Assembly (NCBI GenBank): GCA_024227235.1
Contig: JAAEKY010000529.1
Coordinates: forward strand, 1 to 35,645
DNA: 35,645 nucleotides
DNA from: Desulfobacteraceae bacterium
Lineage (GTDB): Bacteria; Desulfobacterota; Desulfobacteria; Desulfobacterales; Desulfobacteraceae
Reading direction: 5' to 3'
Positions 1-6,965 of the stretch are shown here, piece by piece. Both the position numbers and the translations under genes were made by a program. A model generated the notes under the pieces. It did no database searches, had not been told where the DNA came from, and worked only from the letters and a program-made list of their open reading frames with translations. How positions within the stretch are numbered: the first letter of the stretch is position 1; the number at the start of each line of letters is the position of its first letter.

Positions 1-2
1 AT

Positions 3-692
3 ATTTTATTGTCTTTTGAAAAGGAATCTTTGGGATTTTATATTTCAGGACATCCGCTTGATAAATACGAAGATACCATCCGAAAATACACCACAGTGAA
101 TTCGGTGAGTATTCAGGATGTTGCCGATGAAAAAATGATTCGCATGGCAGGCAGTTTAAAAATTCTTAAACTTCATAAGACAAAAAAAGGCGATATGATG
201 GCCTTTAGTGCCATCGAAGATCAATCCGGCAGCGTTGAAGTTGTGGTATTTCCCAATCTTTATGTAAAAACCCACATGATTCTGGCAGATGAAGAAATTG
301 TGATTATGGAAGCACAAGTTCAAAAGAAAGAAAATATTGTTAAGCTAATTGCAAATAAAATTGTTCCCATTGAACAGGCGTCTAACGAGTGGACCAACGG
401 CATACAGATCCAAGTTGACTCACAAACATCTTCGCTGGACACACTTGAAGACCTTAAATCCATCATTGAAATGTATCCGGGAGATTGTATTACGTGTTTG
501 AAGATTCTAACAAAAGAAAAACAGCCTGTGTTGATCAAGTTATCTGATGACTATATGACGTGCTCAGACGCATCTTTTTTCAAACAAGTTGAAGAAATAA
601 TTGGGAAAGGAACAATTGAAACAAGGTGTGCACCAGTTAAAGAAAAACAAAAGAAAAATAAACCCTGGTTAAGAAAAAAAAAATATAATTAG
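3..692 (+). CDS. dnaE: DNA polymerase III alpha subunit, C-terminal part (partial)
   Basis: The reading frame is open from the first bases of the window, so this is the 3' end (about 229 codons) of a gene starting upstream; the TTG at 9 is not a real start. The segment EKESLGFYISGHPLDKYE is the signature just before the OB-fold in bacterial DnaE. It is followed by an OB-fold (about residues 45-125, with FSAIEDQSGSVEVVVFPNLY), which binds single-stranded DNA in the replicative polymerase, and by the short C-terminal tau-binding region. The last residues are very lysine-rich. DnaE is the catalytic subunit of the replicase, but the PHP and polymerase domains lie outside the window. It ends 6 bases from the stop of the convergent BON lipoprotein gene, with no clear terminator between them. 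Identification is firm from the family motif. Confidence 0.93.
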   Translation: MLLSFEKESLGFYISGHPLDKYEDTIRKYTTVNSVSIQDVADEKMIRMAGSLKILKLHKTKKGDMMAFSAIEDQSGSVEVVVFPNLYVKTHMILADEEIVIMEAQVQKKENIVKLIANKIVPIEQASNEWTNGIQIQVDSQTSSLDTLEDLKSIIEMYPGDCITCLKILTKEKQPVLIKLSDDYMTCSDASFFKQVEEIIGKGTIETRCAPVKEKQKKNKPWLRKKKYN

Positions 693-698
693 CTTTTT

Positions 699-1277
699 TT
701 ATTTTCCAACAGACAGATTATCTACAATTTGTCTATGTCGACTAACTTTTTGTACAATATATAATATTTTGCTTTTCTCTTTTTGAGACCGAACAATACC
801 GGTTAGTGTAATAATATTGTTATTGGTATCTATATCGATATTTGTTGACCTGATGTCTGGGTCCTTTATTAGCTCTGCTCTTATTTTGCTTGTCAGAATT
901 GTATCGTCTACAGTTTGTCCTACACTGGTCGTACCGACCAGGAGTTGATTTTCAACTCGTCTTACACCGTCAACGCCTCTTGCAATATCAGCAGCCATTC
1001 TTTTTTGAGATGAATTTTTAACAACACCGACCAGGTAGACCACACCGTTTAAGACGTCAACATCAATATTTCGAGCCTCTACAAATTCATCCCCAATCAT
1101 TTTTGTTTTAATCGTTGTGGAAATAACAGAATCATCCATTATTGTACCAATGGACCTTTTGTCTGTCGCACCTTTATATCCACCATATGCCGCACCACCG
1201 ACGGCTGCAGGAGCACATCCATTGGTTGTCAAAAATAGTATCAATAGGAAAAATAATAATAAAAATCTCAAATGCAT
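699..1277 (-). CDS. BON-domain lipoprotein (OsmY/DolP-like)
   Basis: 192 residues. The N-terminus is a lipoprotein signal: a hydrophobic stretch of about 15 residues, then TTNGC, where the cysteine would be lipidated. The mature protein begins with a small Gly/Ala-rich stretch (AAVGGAAYGGYKG) and then carries two BON domains (about residues 45-115 and 120-190), each with the pattern of a beta strand, a V-x-L-x-G turn and a helix (VVYLVGVV; IITLTGIV). Proteins with this layout (DolP/YraP, OsmY) sit in the periplasm or on the inner face of the outer membrane, bind anionic phospholipids and support envelope integrity. The lspA and lgt genes that mature such lipoproteins are elsewhere in this window. 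It follows the small membrane protein gene at 1320-1580 on the same strand after about 42 bases, so the two may be co-transcribed. The family is clear; the specific role is inferred. Confidence 0.85.
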   Translation of the reverse strand: MHLRFLLLFFLLILFLTTNGCAPAAVGGAAYGGYKGATDKRSIGTIMDDSVISTTIKTKMIGDEFVEARNIDVDVLNGVVYLVGVVKNSSQKRMAADIARGVDGVRRVENQLLVGTTSVGQTVDDTILTSKIRAELIKDPDIRSTNIDIDTNNNIITLTGIVRSQKEKSKILYIVQKVSRHRQIVDNLSVGK

Positions 1278-1319
1278 TTTATGTTTCCTTTTTAAAAGTT
1301 TTAGGGCTTGAAAGCGGTT

Positions 1320-1580
1320 TTACTCGAAATCATCTAAATTAAGGTTATCCAGGTCGGATAAATCCATATCCTTAAGCAAATCATCTTCATCAGGAACAAT
1401 GTCATCATTGATAATTTTAGGTTGTTTTTTCTTGACCGGTTTGTCATGAACAGCAACGATTTGTTTTTGAGGGAAGTATTTTTCTTTTAACATCATCGCA
1501 ACCATATAAAGGACAAATCCGAGGCCTGCAATATTGAGAAGAATGATGAGCACTCCAACAATTTGTTTAAACAGAAGCAT
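1320..1580 (-). CDS. Small single-TM protein with acidic C-terminus, unknown function
   Basis: 86 residues, not recognised as a named family. Residues about 5-30 form one strongly hydrophobic membrane segment. A basic, lysine-rich linker (KPVKKKQPK, about residues 47-55) follows, then a very acidic tail with a D-L-x-D-L-D-N-L repeat rhythm (residues about 63-86). This suggests an inner-membrane anchor with a cytoplasmic acidic tail, but that is inference from composition. The ATG at 1580 has no obvious Shine-Dalgarno sequence. The coherent protein-like composition and its position just upstream of the BON lipoprotein gene on the same strand support it as real. Confidence 0.6.
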   Translation of the reverse strand: MLLFKQIVGVLIILLNIAGLGFVLYMVAMMLKEKYFPQKQIVAVHDKPVKKKQPKIINDDIVPDEDDLLKDMDLSDLDNLNLDDFE

Positions 1581-1691
1581 AATATTTAATTAAATTTAGT
1601 TAAAAGTTTGACGCAAAAAGCTTTTGTGTTTATATATAATCTTTGTAAATGATACAAGGCTTTTGATTATAATTGAACCCAGATTCTGCAA

Positions 1692-1787
1692 GTGCCCTTT
1701 TGAGCAGATATGTAAGGCATCGGACATATAGCTGTAGTTGTCTACCGAAAATGTCCGAAAACACAGCAAATCTGTACAAAAGGGTGC
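1692..1787. repeat. Long imperfect stem-loop element
   Basis: Two arms pair around a 23-base loop. The outer stem is 1692-1709 with 1770-1787: about 18 pairs including three G-U pairs and one A-A mismatch. The inner stem is 1720-1727 with 1751-1758, 8 pairs (TCGGACAT/ATGTCCGA). An unpaired internal region separates them. It lies in an otherwise empty 325-base gap between divergently transcribed genes. An overlapping 73-codon minus-strand frame exists at 1596-1817, but the symmetry explains the sequence better than coding does. No U-run follows directly on either strand, so it is not a standard terminator. It could be a structured RNA, a REP/MITE-like dispersed repeat or a mobile remnant. Confidence 0.6.
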
Positions 1788-1853
1788 TCCCGAAGGGTCT
1801 ATTTTATTGTTTTTCAAGGTTACAAATGGTGAATGATAATTTCCTGTAACTTG

Positions 1854-1876
1854 TTAAATAAATAACATTTATTTAA
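1854..1876. promoter_or_regulatory. Perfect AT palindrome upstream of djlA-like gene
   Basis: TTAAATAAAT at 1854-1863 and ATTTATTTAA at 1867-1876 form a perfect 10-bp inverted repeat with a 3-base spacer, 45 bases before the start codon at 1921. Its position in the likely promoter region suggests an operator or simply promoter-region AT structure; AT-only palindromes also arise by chance in DNA of this composition. Confidence 0.3.
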
Positions 1877-1920
1877 TATATAAATTTGCAGATACAAAAT
1901 TTTAATTGGAAGGAAAAGAG

Positions 1921-2685
1921 ATGAGTTGGTTAGGCAAAATAATTGGCGGGACCATTGGATTTACTTTGGGTGGACCTTTGGGTGCTGTGGCAGGTGCTGC
2001 ATTCGGGCATACGTTTGTAGATAAAAAAGAACAGATTTATCTGTCATCAGGACAAGGCACTCATACAACGCTCTCATCAAACGAAGAAGCTCAACTTGTA
2101 TTTTTCACTGCTGCCTTTTCCATGTTGGCAAAAATATCAAAAGCAGATGGTAAAGTAACACCCAATGAGATTTCTGCAGTTGAAACATTTATGGTAAGGG
2201 ATCTTCAACTTGATCTAAATGGCCAGACCACTGCAAAAAATATTTTTAAGCAAGCCGTTAATTCTCCAGAAAGTTTTGATGCATTTGCTATGCAGTTTTA
2301 TTCGATATTCAGAACCCAGCCCAATATTATCGAATTGATGATGGATGTTTTGTTAAGGGTTTCTGCAGCTGATGGAAATATTTCAAACGAAGAAGAAGTA
2401 ATGCTCTTATCGGCTACCAGGATTTTTAATTACAACCAGACAGATTTTTCAAGGCTCAAATCAAAATATGTTAAAGAAACAAATAAGTATTATGCTGTCT
2501 TGAAATGCGATGAGAACTCAAGCAATGAAGAAATAAAAAAACAATATCGAAAGTTAGTGACTGAATATCATCCGGATAAAATTGAAGCCAAAGGACTTCC
2601 TGAAGAGTTTATTAAATTTGCCAATGATAAATTTAAAGAAATTCAGGAAGCCTATGATAGTATAAAAAAAGAACGAGGCCTATAG
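1921..2685 (+). CDS. DjlA-like co-chaperone: TerB-like domain plus C-terminal J-domain
   Basis: 254 residues from the ATG at 1921. The frame is open from a TTG at 1906, but a purine-rich Shine-Dalgarno (GGAAGGA) precedes 1921 at the right distance. The N-terminus is short and glycine-rich (IIGGTIGFTLGGPLGAVAGA), a glycine-zipper-like segment that may insert in or touch the membrane. Residues about 55-175 form an all-helical TerB/DjlA-type domain with two related acidic helices (KADGKVTPNE and AADGNISNEE). The last 70 residues are a J-domain with the HPD motif (YHPDK), which stimulates DnaK ATPase. This is the architecture of DjlA, although E. coli DjlA has a clearer N-terminal membrane anchor. 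No dnaK gene is nearby. The family is firm; client proteins are unknown. Confidence 0.85.
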   Translation: MSWLGKIIGGTIGFTLGGPLGAVAGAAFGHTFVDKKEQIYLSSGQGTHTTLSSNEEAQLVFFTAAFSMLAKISKADGKVTPNEISAVETFMVRDLQLDLNGQTTAKNIFKQAVNSPESFDAFAMQFYSIFRTQPNIIELMMDVLLRVSAADGNISNEEEVMLLSATRIFNYNQTDFSRLKSKYVKETNKYYAVLKCDENSSNEEIKKQYRKLVTEYHPDKIEAKGLPEEFIKFANDKFKEIQEAYDSIKKERGL

Positions 2686-2779
2686 TTTTCAAAGAAAAAT
2701 ACCCACTTTTGCCCGATTTCTACGTTAACCACAAATTTTAATCCTCGGGATACTTGTATTATGCCTGTGGGTAAAATTT

Positions 2780-2830
2780 ATGGTTTCTATGAACTTGAAC
2801 AATATTTGAATGTTTTTCTATAGAAACTAT
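2780..2830. terminator. Possible bidirectional terminator between convergent genes
   Basis: An 11-bp stem pairs 2780-2790 with 2820-2830 (core GTTTCTAT/ATAGAAAC, one G-U pair) around a 29-base loop. It sits in the 157-base gap where the djlA-like gene (plus) meets the 4Fe-4S protein gene (minus). A T-rich stretch follows on the plus strand (TAAAATTTTT). The loop is large and the stem AT-rich, so this is a weak candidate. Confidence 0.3.
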
Positions 2831-2842
2831 TAAAATTTTTGA

Positions 2843-3907
2843 TTACATTAACCCTTTTTCCTTGGCAATCTTCATATATGTTTCAACAATATTTGCCGGC
2901 GGCGCTACTTTTTCAGTGTCTTCTTTATCTTTAAGAGACATGGCATCAAATTCACAAACCGTTACGCAAAGGCCGCATCCGATACATCGATTTAGATCAA
3001 TTTTGGCGATAATCTGCTCTTCGTCGACTTCAATTGCGTCCATAGGACAAATGCCTTCACATGCACTACACCCCGTACAGTCTTCTTCATTGCAATTTGC
3101 CTGAAAATTAGAGCTCACAATTTTAGACGGGAATTCAAAATCTTTTATGTTTTTAAGAATTTGGCAGCAGCAAGAACAGCAAAGACAGATATTGGTTGGT
3201 TTTTGTGAGTTGGATGGTTGGGGAACAAGTCCTTGTTTAATGCCTTGTTTGATGATATCCAACGCTTCTTCATGAGAAATTGTACGTCCAATCCCACGGC
3301 TTTCATATATATAGGCACCACTGCCAAATACAAGGCAAGCCTCTTTTATTTTATCGCAGCCTTTATCCATCATTTGGTGTTCTTTTCTACAAATACACGG
3401 TGCAACAAGGATTTTGGATTGTGATCGAATAATACTTTCAACCTGTTCATAATCCATTATATTTAGTTCTGTATTTATCGATTTTGCAACCGGTATAACT
3501 CTCATTTGTTGAGTTTTATGCTTATATTGGCCTTTGATCAGATAGGGGACGTATTCATTAAAGTCTTTGATGAGTTCTTTGGTTAACCGGTTGACCTGGT
3601 ATTCCCAGATTCCCACAACAAAATGAAGGAGCATGAAAGTATGTTGATCATTCCGATTCACATGGATGATTAATCCTTTTTCACCCATTTCAATAAGAAT
3701 AGGCAAAATTGCTTCAGGGTCTTTATTCGCCCGTTTAGCTATAGCCTCCACTGGTTCAGGCATCAAAATAAGGCAAAGTGCAAGTTGGGCCTCTTCTTCA
3801 GTGAATAGCTGCTTTAAAATTCTAAGTTCCACCCCTGTCTCTGTTTCGGGATAACCACTGGGGGTATTATCAAGGTGGACCGCTAATTTTTTATAAACAT
3901 CTTCCAT
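2843..3907 (-). CDS. 4Fe-4S dicluster-domain protein with N-terminal helical domain
   Basis: 354 residues. The N-terminal part (about residues 25-100) looks like a winged-helix fold (EEEAQLALCLILMPEPVEAI then IEMGEKGLIIHVN). The middle region has further cysteine groups: APCICRKE with two later Cys, and the dense cluster NICLCCSCCC near residue 240. The C-terminus carries two ferredoxin-type motifs, CTGCSACEGICP and CIGCGLCVTVCE, which should bind two [4Fe-4S] clusters; the second lacks the usual proline after its last cysteine. Proteins of this build are frequent in sulfate reducers, but I know of no assigned function. It follows mtaB on the same strand by 26 bases and may be the last gene of the run that starts at 6767. 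The extra cysteine clusters could bind another cluster or zinc; that is inference. Confidence 0.8.
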   Translation of the reverse strand: MEDVYKKLAVHLDNTPSGYPETETGVELRILKQLFTEEEAQLALCLILMPEPVEAIAKRANKDPEAILPILIEMGEKGLIIHVNRNDQHTFMLLHFVVGIWEYQVNRLTKELIKDFNEYVPYLIKGQYKHKTQQMRVIPVAKSINTELNIMDYEQVESIIRSQSKILVAPCICRKEHQMMDKGCDKIKEACLVFGSGAYIYESRGIGRTISHEEALDIIKQGIKQGLVPQPSNSQKPTNICLCCSCCCQILKNIKDFEFPSKIVSSNFQANCNEEDCTGCSACEGICPMDAIEVDEEQIIAKIDLNRCIGCGLCVTVCEFDAMSLKDKEDTEKVAPPANIVETYMKIAKEKGLM

Positions 3908-3933
3908 GCTTTAACTCTCCGATTTATTTTAGA

Positions 3934-5250
3934 TTAATCTAGAATTTTTCCTGAAATTTTCATGCTACTATCACATTGTTCAGGAATAAGATCAAGAATT
4001 TTCCCTGTTTTTTGGGCATTGTTTGTATTTAAAAAAACGGTCAAATAATTAGATGTGATTGCCTTTAGCATACCCGTTTTTTCATCAGGTTTATGCTGAA
4101 CAAGACCCTCAAGCTTTTTATTTAAATTGGCTTTAATAAATGCTTTTTGTTTGATTTTTCCAAGATTGCGCATCATGCTACAGCGTTGCTTGATCACCTT
4201 TGGATCAACTTTGTTATCAAAATGATACGCAGGTGTGCCTTTTCTAGCAGAGAATGGAAAGACATGCAGGTAAGAGATGGGGAGCTTTTCAATCAGCTGA
4301 TACGTGTTTTCAAATTGTTCTTGGGTCTCTGAGGGAAACCCAATTAATGTATCAACCCCAATACCAGCATCCGGTATTTTGTGATGGATTTTATAAACAA
4401 CTTCCTCAAAAAGAGATGCATCATAAGGCCGTTTCATCTTTCTTAAAATATCATCATCTCCGGATTGCAAGGGGATATGAAAATGATTACATAATATATT
4501 ACCAGATGTGGCAAGGTTGATGATATCATCTTTTATTTCACCAGGCTCTATAGAACTGAGTCGAATTCTTTGAACCGGCTTTTCATTATTGATTTTTTCA
4601 AGCAATTGAAAAAGGGATGTCGGCTTTTTAAAATCAAGACCGTACATGCCTGTATGAATGCCGGTAAGAATCACTTCTTTAAATCCAGAATCATTCAATT
4701 CTTTTAAATGCTGAAAAACTTTATTTTCAGGCATACTCACAGAAGACCCCCTGGCATAGGGGACAATACAATAGGAGCAAAAGGCACTACACCCATCCTG
4801 TATCTTTAGATATGCCCGTGTCATTTTACCTTTTACCGCATGATCAAAACTTTCAAAAATATTGTTTTTGCTGTGTACAGTTTTTTTAAAGGTTAGTGCA
4901 GAACCATCTTTGCAAATATCAGTGATATGATTTGCAATTTGTAGTTTATCTTTGTGGCAAACAACTTGATCAATATTTTCTATTTTTTTTATTTGTTCAG
5001 GATCTGTTTGAGCATGGCACCCTGTAACAATAATTTTAGCATCTGGGTTTTCTCTGATAAACTTTCGAATTGACTGCCTTGACTGCATTGCAGCCTTGGA
5101 TGTGACTGCGCAGGTGTTGATAATAAACACATCAGCCTGTTGCTTTTTTGATCCTTTTATCCAGCCTTGGTTTTCAAGGTTTGATGCAATTCCATCACTT
5201 TCGTATTGATTAACTTTACATCCTAATGTTTCTATATAGAATTTTTTCAT
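3934..5250 (-). CDS. mtaB: tRNA t6A37 C2-methylthiotransferase
   Basis: 438 residues, normal length for MtaB (YqeV type). It converts t6A at tRNA position 37 to ms2t6A using S-adenosylmethionine and a sulfur source. The N-terminal UPF0004 domain opens with IETLGCKVNQYESD, the MtaB form of the motif, and has the other two cluster cysteines near INTCAVT and VTGCHAQ. The radical-SAM motif CSAFCSYC is followed by IVPYARG. A TRAM-like RNA-binding tail follows at about residues 370-435. Two [4Fe-4S] clusters are expected. The start ATG overlaps the mnmA stop by 4 bases (ATGA type), which indicates translational coupling. MiaB and RimO are the alternatives, but the GCKVNQYE motif favours MtaB. Confidence 0.93.
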   Translation of the reverse strand: MKKFYIETLGCKVNQYESDGIASNLENQGWIKGSKKQQADVFIINTCAVTSKAAMQSRQSIRKFIRENPDAKIIVTGCHAQTDPEQIKKIENIDQVVCHKDKLQIANHITDICKDGSALTFKKTVHSKNNIFESFDHAVKGKMTRAYLKIQDGCSAFCSYCIVPYARGSSVSMPENKVFQHLKELNDSGFKEVILTGIHTGMYGLDFKKPTSLFQLLEKINNEKPVQRIRLSSIEPGEIKDDIINLATSGNILCNHFHIPLQSGDDDILRKMKRPYDASLFEEVVYKIHHKIPDAGIGVDTLIGFPSETQEQFENTYQLIEKLPISYLHVFPFSARKGTPAYHFDNKVDPKVIKQRCSMMRNLGKIKQKAFIKANLNKKLEGLVQHKPDEKTGMLKAITSNYLTVFLNTNNAQKTGKILDLIPEQCDSSMKISGKILD

Positions 5251-6335
5251 TGAATAATACCAGCGCCTAACACTCTGGCATCCTTATAAAAAACAGCAGC
5301 CTGTCCTGGTGTGATGGCATTTTGCGGGTCATCAAATACAATATGACCTGCTAATTCTTTTAATTGGCTTTCATTAAGCTGAGTTCTGTTTAATTGTGAT
5401 CCATCAAAGGTGAGTTTTGATATTGCACCTTTGTGGCTGTATCTTATTTTAGTAATAATATCGCAGATAGTTTTTTGATCTGAATAATTCCAATTAACAT
5501 TTTTGACCCTACAGTCTTTACCGCCAAGATCTTTTTTAAAGCAAACGTGAAGACAATTATTTTCTACATCAATTTTTTTAACATAATAAGGTTCGCTATC
5601 CGGACAATTGATGCCACGCCTTTGCCCAATTGTAAATTGATGCAATCCTTGGTGATGCCCGACTATTTTTCCGGTCATATCAACAATATTCCCAGGTTCA
5701 GGCGTCATCTTTTGTTTTTCTAAAATAAATCTGGAAAAATTGTTATCATGTATAAAACAGATATCCTGACTTTCACTGGGCTGTGTAGGGGCAATATGGT
5801 TTTCTTTAGCAAATTGTTTAACCTTTATTTTTGTCATCCCGGCCAAAGGGAAAATTATTTTTTCCAGTTGATCCGAAGTTAACATTGACAGAAAATAACT
5901 CTGGTCTTTTAACGGGTCTTTTCCTTTTTCCAGATAACAACGGCTGATTTTTTTATCCGGAAAAGATATGGGATTGACAATGGTCGCATAATGACCGGTG
6001 GCCAGAAAATCAGCTCCCATTGTCTGGGCATGCTTTAAAAGTTCTCCAAATTTAATTTTTTTATTGCAGATAATGCAAGGATTCGGAGTTTTGCCTTTAA
6101 GATATGTCTGGACAAAATACTGAATTACTTTTTCTTCAAATACTTTTGACAGATCAATTATTGAGACAGGAAATCCTAACTGGGTTTCAAGTCTGGCTAT
6201 ATCAGCAGGTTCTTTTTCATATCCGGTTATAAAATGAATACCAAAGATATGTTTGTATTTTTGTTTTAAAATATATCCTGAGACAAGAGAGTCAACTCCG
6301 CCACTTAACGCGACTGCTATAACCGGTTCCGTCAT
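5247..6335 (-). CDS. mnmA: tRNA-specific 2-thiouridylase MnmA, three-cysteine variant
   Basis: 362 residues. MnmA makes 2-thiouridine at the wobble base U34 of Lys, Glu and Gln tRNAs. The PP-loop motif SGGVDS is at residues 11-16 and binds ATP. The catalytic cysteines are C90 (PNPCIICNKKIKFG) and C193 (SQDICFI). An additional cysteine, C87, stands where E. coli MnmA has Asp99 (DxxC), giving CxxC plus a distant Cys. That arrangement fits the form proposed to bind a catalytic [4Fe-4S] cluster that carries sulfide instead of using a persulfide relay. The C-terminal region (about 240-360) has the usual tRNA-binding barrel and TPGQAAVFY motif. The gene starts directly after the stop of the NIL-ferredoxin gene and overlaps mtaB. 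Confidence 0.95.
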   Translation of the reverse strand: MTEPVIAVALSGGVDSLVSGYILKQKYKHIFGIHFITGYEKEPADIARLETQLGFPVSIIDLSKVFEEKVIQYFVQTYLKGKTPNPCIICNKKIKFGELLKHAQTMGADFLATGHYATIVNPISFPDKKISRCYLEKGKDPLKDQSYFLSMLTSDQLEKIIFPLAGMTKIKVKQFAKENHIAPTQPSESQDICFIHDNNFSRFILEKQKMTPEPGNIVDMTGKIVGHHQGLHQFTIGQRRGINCPDSEPYYVKKIDVENNCLHVCFKKDLGGKDCRVKNVNWNYSDQKTICDIITKIRYSHKGAISKLTFDGSQLNRTQLNESQLKELAGHIVFDDPQNAITPGQAAVFYKDARVLGAGIIQ

Positions 6336-6767
6336 CTATGCAACTGTTTCAGCCTCTGTAGAAAAAAGTCCCATGGCCCTGGACGGACAGGTGACGACAC
6401 AAAGTTCGCATACACTGCATTTTTCTTTATCAAACAATACTTCCATTTCCGGCCGTTTGATATGAAGTGCTTCTGTTGGGCAGACAGCTGTACAGCACCC
6501 GCAGTGAGTGCATATTTCTTCATCTTTAAAGATTTGATGTTCGGGGCTGGATACTGAAACACCCTGGTCTTTTAGATATTTTACCCCTTTATTAAATCCC
6601 GCTTTTGATCCGGAAGAAATTTCAAGGACCATATAGCCTTCTTTTTTATTGGATATTTTCGCACTTAAGATATTAAACAACATGTCATATTTTTTTGTAA
6701 GCTGACAAACCAATGCTTTTTGGGCTACTTTTGCAGGAAAGTTCAGTATAAGTATTTTAGAATACAA
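6336..6767 (-). CDS. NIL-domain ferredoxin (2x[4Fe-4S])
   Basis: 143 residues, read from a TTG at 6767 because a strong Shine-Dalgarno (GGAGG, 6774-6778) lies 6 bases ahead and no ATG fits. Residues 1-75 match the NIL domain fold, a ferredoxin-like substrate-binding domain also found at the C-terminus of methionine ABC transporter ATPases. Residues about 80-140 hold two motifs, CTHCGCCTAVCP and CSVCELCVVTCP, for two [4Fe-4S] clusters. In methanogens a NIL-ferredoxin acts with a DUF39 protein in homocysteine formation from sulfide and aspartate semialdehyde; no DUF39 gene is visible here. Placement immediately before mnmA suggests it supplies electrons or sulfide to tRNA thiolation; this is inference from context. 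Confidence 0.88.
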   Translation of the reverse strand: MYSKILILNFPAKVAQKALVCQLTKKYDMLFNILSAKISNKKEGYMVLEISSGSKAGFNKGVKYLKDQGVSVSSPEHQIFKDEEICTHCGCCTAVCPTEALHIKRPEMEVLFDKEKCSVCELCVVTCPSRAMGLFSTEAETVA

Positions 6768-6845
6768 TCTAAGCCTCCGATTCTAAGGGTTCACTTAAAA
6801 GCAATTTAATTTTAAGCAATCCCTAAAGGTATTAAATAATTATCT

Positions 6846-6873
6846 TTGACAAAAAAGGTACATTAAGTATTAT
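6846..6873 (+). promoter_or_regulatory. Sigma70-type promoter for the acyltransferase-hydrolase gene
   Basis: TTGACA at 6846-6851 (perfect -35) and TATTAT at 6868-6873 (5 of 6 for -10), separated by 16 bases. It lies about 93 bases ahead of the ATG at 6966 in the gap between divergent genes. The predicted transcript would have a leader of roughly 85 bases. Confidence 0.55.
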
Positions 6874-6965
6874 ACGTTATAAGGTCAAGATTTATATTAC
6901 AATCAACTCAGCTAATATATAATAAATACAATAGTTAGACAATGATGTTTTAAAAGGACTGATCT

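Noticed and set aside
1596-1817. 73-codon minus-strand open frame
   Set aside because: It is explained by the long inverted repeat at 1692-1787, lacks a ribosome site and has no recognisable domain.
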